Part shown: positions 57,192-64,000 of the stretch, piece by piece
How positions within the stretch are numbered: position 1 is the stretch's first letter
Layout of the letters: every line of letters starts with the position of its first letter
Assembly (NCBI GenBank): GCA_030434875.1
Contig: JAUISW010000001.1
Location: forward strand, 3,300,001 to 3,364,000
DNA from: Lachnospiraceae bacterium C1.1
GTDB taxonomy: Bacteria; Bacillota; Clostridia; Lachnospirales; Lachnospiraceae
DNA length: 64,000 bases
Direction: 5' to 3'
The notes under the pieces: model-generated
What the model was told of the DNA's origin: nothing
The model's input: the letters and a program-made list of their open reading frames with translations, nothing else
Databases searched by the model: none
Program-made: the position numbers and the translations under genes

Positions 57192-58520
57192 TTACCCCTC
57201 ATTAACATCCAAGAAAAAATATTCATTACTCAAAACCATTTTTCTGTAAAGTGCCTCTTTAGTGCCTTTTGGACATTGATTATTCCACATGCCCAAATGA
57301 GTATCAGCATTGCGTATATCATGATAATTCATTCTACAGTCGCCTCCACAAATATACTTTACTTCGCAATGCCTACATGTCGCAGAATTATCAACATCCG
57401 TAGTTTTCTTAATATCGTCAGCTGCATTTACAATATCTTCAAATCTCGATGTAATTACATTCCATTTGCTAGATAACTCATGAATCCTATTGCACCAATA
57501 AACGTCACCATTTGCGGCTATAGCTATTTCTCCAAAGCCACAATTTTTTCTAATAACATGCCCCTCATAGTTTAATGGAAATGATTCTAAATAATAATTT
57601 GGATATAAACGTTCAACTAGTTCTTTTATTATTTTTCTATATTTCAGATTATCTATTTGTGTCTTACGAACATCCCTTCCATCAAGTAGCTCTAAGTTGA
57701 ATCGAATGTATATTTTAGGATACTTATCAATAATATTCCTAGCAAAAGGTTCAAAATTTTTTACAAACTCCTCTATATCATCATATAAAGGAGTCACAGC
57801 CATTGATGTCCTAACCCCAGCATCAGAAAATCGAATCATAGTTGAAATAGCCTTATCAAATCCATCAAATTGACGAACTTTAAAATATGATTCTTTGTCA
57901 TATCCATCGATACTAATCTGTATTTCGTCTATATATGGTGCGCATCTCTTTATATCAGAATCATTCCATAGTATTCCATTTGTTAGAACAGTAACTGTCA
58001 GATCTAGTTCATCTGCGTAGCGTAGGACTGCTTCAAATTCGCGATATACTTTTACTTCTCCGCCAGTAAATGTAACACCTTTTCCACCACAATTCTTATA
58101 ATCTGAAAGCACACTTTTCCACATTTCAGCAGACATTTCTTGAATTTCAACATCTCCTGCATACATATAGCAATGTTTACAGCGCTCATTACAATTATTT
58201 GTCAAATAAATATATATATTCTTATCGTCTGATTCTCTAACAATAGGATGTTCAAATTGTTTTGCTTCTATTTGAGATATAACGGAAATTACCGTATCTT
58301 CATCAAAATTTTCAAGTGCCTCTTTTATACTTAGCCCTGATGATAATGCATTATATACTTTTTGTTCATCATCACTAAAAACAAGCCACAAAACACCTTC
58401 TGTATAGATGACAAGGTTTTTATTTTCGAATCTCTTGATTACTACATCGTTAGGAAATTGAAATCTTTTATCAAGATCTATCTCCATTTCAACTTCCTCT
58501 TCTTCAAATATTGGTTCCAT
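57192..58520 (-). CDS. Radical SAM/SPASM peptide-modifying enzyme
   Basis: The 442-residue enzyme starts at ATG 58520 after GAGGA. An N-terminal PqqD-like peptide-recognition domain (about 17-95: FENKNLVIYTEGVLWLVFSDDE) precedes the radical SAM core with C110-x3-C114-x2-C117 (CNERCKHCYMY) and FTGGEVKVYREF. The C-terminal SPASM region has seven Cys (NCGFGEI, YWCNR, CRHC, CGGDC, NQCPK) for auxiliary iron-sulfur clusters. This layout is typical of RiPP maturases that form carbon-carbon or thioether links. The small gene just upstream is the likely substrate. Confidence 0.93.
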   Translation of the reverse strand: MEPIFEEEEVEMEIDLDKRFQFPNDVVIKRFENKNLVIYTEGVLWLVFSDDEQKVYNALSSGLSIKEALENFDEDTVISVISQIEAKQFEHPIVRESDDKNIYIYLTNNCNERCKHCYMYAGDVEIQEMSAEMWKSVLSDYKNCGGKGVTFTGGEVKVYREFEAVLRYADELDLTVTVLTNGILWNDSDIKRCAPYIDEIQISIDGYDKESYFKVRQFDGFDKAISTMIRFSDAGVRTSMAVTPLYDDIEEFVKNFEPFARNIIDKYPKIYIRFNLELLDGRDVRKTQIDNLKYRKIIKELVERLYPNYYLESFPLNYEGHVIRKNCGFGEIAIAANGDVYWCNRIHELSSKWNVITSRFEDIVNAADDIKKTTDVDNSATCRHCEVKYICGGDCRMNYHDIRNADTHLGMWNNQCPKGTKEALYRKMVLSNEYFFLDVNEG

Positions 58521-58540
58521 ATTTTTCCTCAAAAAGAATA

Positions 58541-58566
58541 ATAGCACGGCACTCCTGCCGTGCTAT
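58541..58566 (-). terminator. Attenuator hairpin between precursor and maturase
   Basis: A perfect 11-bp stem ATAGCACGGCA / TGCCGTGCTAT with loop of 4 is followed on the minus strand by TATTCTTTTT. It lies 105 bases after the peptide gene and 20 bases before the enzyme start. A partial terminator here would give much peptide and little enzyme, the usual RiPP ratio. Confidence 0.8.
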
Positions 58567-58670
58567 TAACCATAATCATAAAAGTTCTCATTTCTATAAC
58601 AAATATATCACTTTATCTCTTGCGCAAGAATTGAATAATATAATAAATCAACCGGTTAGATCTATTACTA

Positions 58671-58772
58671 TTAATTCTGATTCTTTTCACAGTTCTTGAA
58701 GCAATACATCTGGTTAACACGAGCACTCTTCTTTGGCTTCTTTGTTTTCCATGTTAACTTGATTGTCTTCAT
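58671..58772 (-). CDS. Candidate RiPP precursor peptide, 33 residues
   Basis: The peptide starts MKTIKLTWKTKKPKK at ATG 58772, with AGGAGG ten bases upstream, and continues SARVNQMYCFKNCEKNQN. It is strongly basic, has one Trp (residue 8) and one Cys-x3-Cys pair (C24, C28) beside Tyr23 and Phe25. It has its own near-consensus promoter, and a hairpin separates it from the maturase. Basic leader, Cys and aromatic core, and position support a modified peptide. It resembles in general style the short Cys-containing substrates of clostridial radical SAM systems, but I cannot assign it to a named family. Confidence 0.75.
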   Translation of the reverse strand: MKTIKLTWKTKKPKKSARVNQMYCFKNCEKNQN

Positions 58773-58844
58773 TAAAAAATACCTCCTAAATTAAATATTT
58801 ATACTTTACTTGATTTTGTTGTGTTACCGCAAAATCTTTGTATA

Positions 58845-58873
58845 ATTATACTATAATTGCGCTAATTTTTCAA
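58845..58873 (-). promoter_or_regulatory. Promoter of the precursor peptide
   Basis: On the minus strand: -35 TTGAAA (58873-58868), spacer of exactly 17, -10 TATAAT (58850-58845), then 72 bases to the start codon. It lies between the M42 stop and the peptide, so the peptide can be transcribed independently of the peptidase. Confidence 0.85.
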
Positions 58874-58916
58874 TAATATATAGTCATGTTGTTCAATTAT
58901 TATAGACAAAGCAACA

Positions 58917-59882
58917 TCAATCAAGGTATATTCCATCATTTATAAATGCATTGATTAGATTTGTACATGCTCTTAAATCTGTTTTTTTAATCATAGTTAA
59001 AGAACTGTGTATGTTTTGACAAGGAATTGATATTCCAACTCGCTCTGCTCCTATATCTTTTTCATTTGTAATAATCAATTCTGAAGTACCACAGTCACTA
59101 ACTTCATACTGATATTTGATACTGTGTCCTATAGCTAACTCTTCAAATCGTTTTACAAGTAAATTACTAGAAACCCCTATACTATCTGATATTTTAATAC
59201 CTACGCCTTCCCCTAACTTTAAGCTGTTTCTTTCTCCGACAGGTGATACATCTAAATCGATAACAACATCAGGCATTAATTCTGTAATTGCTACTCTTGC
59301 ACCACGCATTCCTATTTCCTCTTGAACAGAAAAAACAACATCAATACTATTATTAAATCTTTTACTTCTTTTTAAAATATCGCAAAGAATATAGCATGAG
59401 ACTCTATTATCTAATGCTTTACCGATTACAAAATCATCCGTATCTATAAACTCAGTATCGAAAGATAGAACATCGCCAACTCTGAATATTCCAGATGTTG
59501 GAATCACGGATATCTTACCAATGTCATGTGCTTTAATATCTTCTGGATCTTCGCAAAAAACAATTCCTTTTTTATCACCTAACGTCGAAACTAGTCGTTG
59601 ATTAAGAATATTCCATGATTTGATGTTTCCAAGTGTCTTAAGGGATGCTCTTCCTAAATCATCAATTTTCATTACTTGAAAACCCACTTCGTCCATATGT
59701 GATATAATCATAACCCTTGGGCTAGCTATATCACCTTCGATATGACAGATTAAATTCCCAATACGATCACGCTTGATTATAATTTGGGGATTATTACATA
59801 AAATGTCCTCTATTTCTTTACTAACAAATTCTTCATAACCTGAAACCCCAATTATTTCGCTTAATTTCTTTAGAGCATGCAT
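58917..59882 (-). CDS. M42-family metallopeptidase
   Basis: The 321-residue protein keeps the metal and catalytic residues of M42 aminopeptidases: H62 and D64 (SHMDEVGF), D158 (GKALDNRVS), E188/E189 (QEEIGMRG), D211 (DLDVSP) and H292 (PCQNIHSS). Relatives (PepA, FrvX, YsdC) are cytoplasmic dodecamers that trim peptides. GAGGATG precedes the start. Position upstream of the precursor gene on the same strand suggests leader or tail trimming, or removal of misprocessed peptide; this is inference. Confidence 0.9.
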   Translation of the reverse strand: MHALKKLSEIIGVSGYEEFVSKEIEDILCNNPQIIIKRDRIGNLICHIEGDIASPRVMIISHMDEVGFQVMKIDDLGRASLKTLGNIKSWNILNQRLVSTLGDKKGIVFCEDPEDIKAHDIGKISVIPTSGIFRVGDVLSFDTEFIDTDDFVIGKALDNRVSCYILCDILKRSKRFNNSIDVVFSVQEEIGMRGARVAITELMPDVVIDLDVSPVGERNSLKLGEGVGIKISDSIGVSSNLLVKRFEELAIGHSIKYQYEVSDCGTSELIITNEKDIGAERVGISIPCQNIHSSLTMIKKTDLRACTNLINAFINDGIYLD

Positions 59883-60022
59883 TCAAACATCCTCCTGCTT
59901 CCCTTCTTTTATTGAATATATTCTATCATTTTTTTTATTATCGTTTGTTTTTTGTGATATACCAATTTTTTGGCTCATAACTATTCTACCAAATCATTAT
60001 TTTTTAGCATAATATATGGTTT

Positions 60023-61396
60023 TTATTTCTCCATTTGAACTTTTCTCTGACGTTCTGCTTTTTCTTTATCTTCCTGCATGATCTCATGGTAGATTTGTTC
60101 TGCAATCTGGTACTGACGCATCTTTTCTTTTGCTTCCCGGTATTCGGCATAAGCAGCTTTTTTCTCCGAAAGCACCTTTGCATATTCTTCAGAAAGTTCC
60201 TTCACCTTCGGAAGTTTATCACGTCCAATTTCATTAAAAGCCTGCTTTGCTGCTTTATGAAGAAGGATAGCGTCTCTATGCTCCTCCAGGAATTTTTTGC
60301 TGTATCCTGCCTTTCTGTACTGCATATAGATTTCTCTTGTTTTGTAATAGTTGATGATATGCTTTTTTAATACGGCTATTTCAGCCAGACGTGATTCTGA
60401 TTGTTTTATCTTTGATGATAACTCAGAAAACTTATTTGCAGCAGCATCAGACCTTTTTTTCAGATCATCTGCATTCTTTATCTTATTGTCCTGCAGAAAT
60501 GCTATCATAGCAGATATCTGTTTCAGATTAAATCGCTTAGCCCAGCGCACATATCCTTTGCCTTTTCCTTCACGGATTTTCTGATCTATATCCACCAGAA
60601 AGCTCATGCGCTCATCTGTGAAATAATCCGTTTTGCCTTCGATCCGTTCAGCAAGATCATTTTGTCTATATCCTCTATCCAGAGAGTTAAGACGGATAAA
60701 CATCTTCTGATCTCGACCTTTGATGGAGATATTTTTTCCTTTTTTTATTTCATAGCCTCTGTCTCCAAGCATCTGAAGGAGTTCATCCAGACTCTTAGGT
60801 TTATTTGATATTGCCTGCTCAATGTCGTTGCAGATTATGGATCTGATGGTAGTTCTTCTGGGAAAATTCGTCCGTTTTTTTCTCATAGCAAATGGGAGCG
60901 GCGTTATAACAGACAGCCCATGTTCCATGCAAAGTCTGTCGCTGATTCTTCTGATAGCATAGCTTGATAGAAAGAAATTTCTGAACTTATGCTGCGCATC
61001 CAGTGAGGTAGAATTAAAAATAATATGAGAGTGTATATGAGCTTTATCGGTATGCGTTGCTACGATAAATGCGTGCTTTCCTTTTGTGAAAGACATAGCA
61101 AGTTCATATCCGATTTTATTTGCTTCCTCTGGTGTGACTTCTCCAGGCTTAAATGACTGCCTGATCTGATAGGCAATTACATTTTTATCACGTTCTCTGC
61201 CAACGTTTTGGAGATACCTTTGTTTGGTAAGCATGAATTCTTCATCTACAGTTCTTGGATCACATTCATAGCTTGTGACATATTTTCCTTCTTCAGTCTT
61301 TTCTCCATTCTCAGCATAATCGGTTCTGTCAGAGAGTGATTTGCTGATAGTTTTCCCTTTATTTATATGCAAAGGTATAAGTCTTGTCGCAGCCAT
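60023..61396 (-). CDS. MobP-type relaxase
   Basis: The 457-residue relaxase starts at ATG 61396 after GGAGGAAAAG. The nucleophile is probably Tyr27 (SLSDRTDYAENGEKT), and the metal triad is H120, H122 and H124 (HTDKAHIHSHIIFNS). The C-terminal half is a long basic coiled coil (NKFSELSSKIKQSESRLAE onward). Relaxases nick oriT and pilot the strand to the recipient. It is downstream of MobC and topoisomerase III on the same strand. Confidence 0.94.
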   Translation of the reverse strand: MAATRLIPLHINKGKTISKSLSDRTDYAENGEKTEEGKYVTSYECDPRTVDEEFMLTKQRYLQNVGRERDKNVIAYQIRQSFKPGEVTPEEANKIGYELAMSFTKGKHAFIVATHTDKAHIHSHIIFNSTSLDAQHKFRNFFLSSYAIRRISDRLCMEHGLSVITPLPFAMRKKRTNFPRRTTIRSIICNDIEQAISNKPKSLDELLQMLGDRGYEIKKGKNISIKGRDQKMFIRLNSLDRGYRQNDLAERIEGKTDYFTDERMSFLVDIDQKIREGKGKGYVRWAKRFNLKQISAMIAFLQDNKIKNADDLKKRSDAAANKFSELSSKIKQSESRLAEIAVLKKHIINYYKTREIYMQYRKAGYSKKFLEEHRDAILLHKAAKQAFNEIGRDKLPKVKELSEEYAKVLSEKKAAYAEYREAKEKMRQYQIAEQIYHEIMQEDKEKAERQRKVQMEK

Positions 61397-61485
61397 CTTT
61401 TCCTCCACGCAAAAAAACAGTGCAGTTTATTATCCCGCACTGTTTTGAAATATTTATAAGTTTTTAAAATGTAATCACATAGAAA

Positions 61486-61767
61486 TCAGTACACCTCATC
61501 CTTTATCTCATCACGAATTGCTGCACAAGCATAGGCAATCCAGTCAATGCCGTATGGCAGGAGATATACCAGCAGTGTGATAAATCCGAATAGGATTCCT
61601 GTCTGTACATTGAGCATAAAGAAGGCTGTAACTGTACCTATCAAGCAGAGAAATGCCAACGGTTTTGTTATGAAATCAACCGCACCTGCGATTCCGTCAA
61701 TTGCAATCCCCAAAATCCCAAGGATTATCAGCACTGGAAATAATACGATTCTAAGTATGATATTCAT
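61486..61767 (-). CDS. CD1845-like small membrane protein
   Basis: The 93-residue protein starts at ATG 61767 (MNIILRIVLFPVLIILGILG). Three hydrophobic stretches (about 3-22, 32-51, 54-74) are followed by a charged tail (AAIRDEIKDEVY). It matches in look the CD1845 family carried between mobC and relaxase in clostridial conjugative transposons; function unknown. Confidence 0.75.
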   Translation of the reverse strand: MNIILRIVLFPVLIILGILGIAIDGIAGAVDFITKPLAFLCLIGTVTAFFMLNVQTGILFGFITLLVYLLPYGIDWIAYACAAIRDEIKDEVY

Positions 61768-61876
61768 GTGATGCACCTCGCTTTCTGAATTTAGTTTCAT
61801 TTTAGGATTGGAATTTCAATAAAACAAGGATGTCAAATTTATGTACTTCCTGCCCTTTGCTAAGGACAGGAAATTT

Positions 61877-62221
61877 TTAGAGACAGGAGAGTTTTTTCAA
61901 TATTTCACGTGTCTGGTTCCATAATTCATTCTGGGTTCGCTTCAGATCTTCGATATCTTCCCGGTAAATGCTGCCGCTTGCATTTGCTTTCTTTGCATAT
62001 TGATTGAGGTTGTTGCTGCAATAGCTTAGGAGCCTTACCATCTGCCGGATATCCGAAAGGTCAAGTGAGACAATATACCCGTCCAGTGACATCTTACGAA
62101 GATAGGAGCTCAGGCTTATGACTCCAGCTTCTTTCATCTTTGCCCGGATACGGTTATATTCTTTTTCTGAGACACGGAAGTTTAACTGAATCTTTCTCTT
62201 ACGATTCCATGGATCTGTCAT
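61877..62221 (-). CDS. mobC: MobC relaxosome protein
   Basis: A 114-residue protein with a ribbon-helix-helix N-terminus (RKIQLNFRVSEKEYNRIRAKM) and the MobC region ISLSSYLRKMSLDG ... LSYCSNNLNQYAKKAN. MobC binds near oriT and helps the relaxase open it. Its start overlaps the upstream gene by 4 bases. Confidence 0.9.
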   Translation of the reverse strand: MTDPWNRKRKIQLNFRVSEKEYNRIRAKMKEAGVISLSSYLRKMSLDGYIVSLDLSDIRQMVRLLSYCSNNLNQYAKKANASGSIYREDIEDLKRTQNELWNQTREILKKLSCL

Positions 62222-62556
62222 AGCTTGATTCTTTCTTCTTCCTCATAGACCGGAGGCTTGATAGGCGGAGCTGGTTTTTCTTTGCTTTCTTCCCTGAGCT
62301 TCTTGATCACCGAGGCTTTTTTCTCGTTTTCCTCTTCTTCAATCTTAAGTGCTTCCTCCTTTTGCCTGTCTTTATCATCAGGAGTGTTGTTGATTATCCC
62401 GTCAAACTGATTATCATTCTGCTCAACAGAATCTTCGACAGCACGAATATAGTTTTTCTTGCTCCAGAAGTCATTCATAGTTTCCTTTGCTGACTTTTCA
62501 TCCGGATCTTCCGCTGCGAGACCGTTTACTTCATCCCATGCTTTTTCCTGTGCCAT
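62218..62556 (-). CDS. Acidic hypothetical protein of the transfer module
   Basis: A 112-residue, very hydrophilic protein with a Glu/Lys-rich helix (EALKIEEEENEKKASVIKKL) and Pro-rich end (KPAPPIKPPVYEEEERIKL). No domain recognised. It lies between topB (2-base gap) and mobC (4-base overlap), so it is surely co-expressed with them. It may be a disordered relaxosome accessory. Confidence 0.75.
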   Translation of the reverse strand: MAQEKAWDEVNGLAAEDPDEKSAKETMNDFWSKKNYIRAVEDSVEQNDNQFDGIINNTPDDKDRQKEEALKIEEEENEKKASVIKKLREESKEKPAPPIKPPVYEEEERIKL

Positions 62557-62558
62557 GA

Positions 62559-64000
62559 TTACCTCCTTTTCTTTGGCTGGTCAAATTCCATTTGAAACTG
62601 TACCGAGCCACCATCTTTTGTGCTTAGGACAAAAGTTGCTGAGTAGGTGTTTCCGGTCTTTTTTGAGGTCAGATTAGAAACACGTACTTTACCGGTACTA
62701 ATAAGATTCTCCGCCATATTTGAAGTGAACCTGCTTCCGATCTTCTTGAAATAAGCGTTATCTTTCCAGAGAGCAAATTTACAATCTCTGTTGCTGCAAA
62801 AATAACCTTTGGTACGATCAACCACATCACCTCCACAATGAGGACATTTGCCGATTACTTCATCCCTGTTTTCATTTTTGGGAGGAAATAGAATCTCTGC
62901 CCCATCCGGTTTCTTATAACTTGAAATGAGTTCATGGATCATATCATCGATATCATGCATAAATTGGTCCGCTGCATATTCTCCATGCTCGACCTGAAGC
63001 AGTTTTTGTTCCCAGTCAGCAGTAAGAGAAGCAGACTGTATCTGCTCAGGCATTACAGTTATCAATGCTTTTCCTTTATCCGTTGGAATCAGATATTTCG
63101 TTTTCTGATTTCCGGATCTTGTAATGAATCCGATACGAATGAGTTTTTCAATTACAGCAGCTCGTGTAGCTGGCGTGCCAAGTCCTTTTCTTTCTGCTTC
63201 ATCAGGTATCTCATTGGCACCTGCGTTCTCCATTGCTTTTAGGAGAGTATCTTCGGAGAAATGTTTCTTTGGCTCTGTCTGTCCGACCTTAACTAATGCA
63301 TCAGAAATAACTGCATTTTCACCGGCTGAATAATCCGGAATTACTATTTCAGGCTTTTCTTTTGATGAGCCAAAGTATTTCCGGAGATTTTTCCATCCTT
63401 CCTGCAGAACGGTCTTTCCTTTTGCCTTAAATTCATTGTCAGCACATGCAACGATCATCTCTGTTTCTGAGAAGATATGCGGTTCTCCGACAGCCATTAA
63501 AATCCGCTGCGATATGATGTCGAGTATAGAATATTCTCCCGGTGTAAGGGTAGATAAATCTGCATTTGCTACAGTTTTTGTTGGAATGATCGCATGATGG
63601 TCTGATACTTTACTGCTGTTGCAGACTTGAGCTATATTTACTTTTATTTCCACATCAGGCGCAAAATGAACTTTTAGGGATTCGATAAGTCCCGGTATCA
63701 TGCTTTCCATATCGTTTGTCAGATACCTTGCATCTGTTCTGGGATAAGTTACGAGTTTCTTTTCATAAAGGCTCTGGGTGTAATCCAGCGTCTGCTGAGC
63801 GGTAAAACCATAGATTCTGTTTGCATCTCTCTGAAGGGAAGTAAGATCATACAGAAGCGGCGGCTTTTCAGTTCGTTTCTTATTTTTAACATCTTTGATC
63901 TGCACTGATCCTATATTTTTACAGGTTTCAGCAAGTGCTTTAGCTTCCTGCTCATTTTTGAACTTTTTGGAAGAAAATTCTGCACCTGCGACATTTAGTA
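62559..64000 (-). CDS. topB: DNA topoisomerase III, 5' end outside window
   Basis: The frame is open to base 64000, giving about 480 residues of the C-terminal part. The catalytic Tyr lies in KKLVTYPRTDARYL, followed by DHHAIIPT, GLGTPATRAAVIEKL and a zinc-ribbon region (GKCPHCGGDVVD; YFCSNRDCKFALW). This is the TopB type found on clostridial ICEs, which resolves DNA structures during transfer. An apparent internal GTG start at 63905 is not real, because homology runs upstream (FSSKKFKNEQEAKALAE). Confidence 0.95.
   Translation of the reverse strand, partial: LNVAGAEFSSKKFKNEQEAKALAETCKNIGSVQIKDVKNKKRTEKPPLLYDLTSLQRDANRIYGFTAQQTLDYTQSLYEKKLVTYPRTDARYLTNDMESMIPGLIESLKVHFAPDVEIKVNIAQVCNSSKVSDHHAIIPTKTVANADLSTLTPGEYSILDIISQRILMAVGEPHIFSETEMIVACADNEFKAKGKTVLQEGWKNLRKYFGSSKEKPEIVIPDYSAGENAVISDALVKVGQTEPKKHFSEDTLLKAMENAGANEIPDEAERKGLGTPATRAAVIEKLIRIGFITRSGNQKTKYLIPTDKGKALITVMPEQIQSASLTADWEQKLLQVEHGEYAADQFMHDIDDMIHELISSYKKPDGAEILFPPKNENRDEVIGKCPHCGGDVVDRTKGYFCSNRDCKFALWKDNAYFKKIGSRFTSNMAENLISTGKVRVSNLTSKKTGNTYSATFVLSTKDGGSVQFQMEFDQPKKRR

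Larger units (their letters stand above)
30758..64000. mobile_element. Integrative conjugative/mobilizable element, right end outside window
   Basis: The left edge is the tRNA-Arg remnant. An integrase operon lies 1.3 kb inside. Relaxase, MobC, a CD1845-like protein and topoisomerase III at the right end, plus a VirD4-type coupling protein at 39592, are transfer functions. Defence, resistance and peptide-modification cargo fills the middle. No VirB4 or other mating-pore gene is visible, so whether it is self-transmissible depends on sequence beyond 64000. Base composition is mixed, with a GC-richer block at about 39592-41700. Confidence 0.88.

Noticed and set aside
58566..58670. A second precursor peptide overlapping the attenuator (about 20 codons)
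   Set aside because: The frame has no ribosome site and its sequence is dictated by the hairpin.
63905..63905. GTG start for topoisomerase III
   Set aside because: The frame continues upstream to the window edge with typical TopB sequence, so the gene is cut by the window rather than short.

Overview
The window looks like the replication-origin region of a low-GC Firmicute, most likely a member of the Lachnospiraceae or a close clostridial relative. The basis is the gene order around dnaA, the DUF4446 and DUF3881 genes after parB (families I associate with Clostridia and Lachnospiraceae), and the AT-rich codon use. This is reading by eye; no database search was run.

Layout, left to right. 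(1) 1-3902 (-): a large secreted protein with Ig-like and InlB-type repeats, cut by the window edge. (2) 4105-about 5640: an IS91-like insertion sequence with a Y2 transposase and a small acidic companion gene. (3) 5692-8405 (-): a YfhO-type membrane protein and tRNA-Ser(GCU). (4) 8514-18517 (-): serS, gyrA, gyrB, recF, yaaA, dnaN, dnaA, all read away from the origin. (5) About 18600-18990: oriC with at least five perfect and several near-perfect DnaA boxes. (6) 19162-30714 (+): rpmH, rnpA, yidD, yidC, khpB/jag, mnmE, mnmG, rsmG, two parS sites, parA, parB, DUF4446, DUF3881 and a GNAT acetyltransferase. Between the parS sites lie two related, facing, strongly folded segments that share one bidirectional terminator; they look like paired non-coding RNA genes.

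From 30758 to the window end lies a large integrated element. Its left edge is the 3' half of a tRNA-Arg(CCU) gene, broken at the anticodon loop, next to a tyrosine integrase operon with three small helix-turn-helix (excisionase-like) proteins. The right edge is outside the window. Transfer genes are a VirD4/TraG coupling protein (39592-41415, visibly GC-richer and perhaps a remnant of another element) and, at the right, a relaxase, a CD1845-like membrane protein, MobC and topoisomerase III. Control genes are a LexA/CI-like repressor with repeated operators, a small XRE protein, a sigma-like factor and a MazF-like toxin.

The cargo is defence, resistance and peptide chemistry: a DUF2971 protein; a SEC-C/nuclease pair; a TetR, rifampicin phosphotransferase and MFS cassette with a clear two-operator promoter; an XRE-ImmA/IrrE pair; and a five-gene restriction-modification operon with two methyltransferases, a DUF3883 nuclease, a LAGLIDADG-like protein and a small PD-(D/E)XK nuclease. 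The most unusual cargo is at 54734-59882: an M42 metallopeptidase, then a 33-residue basic peptide with its own near-consensus promoter, a hairpin attenuator, a radical SAM/SPASM enzyme and a SNF2 ATPase. It has the layout of a RiPP pathway with an unexpected SNF2 partner, and I do not recognise it as a described class.
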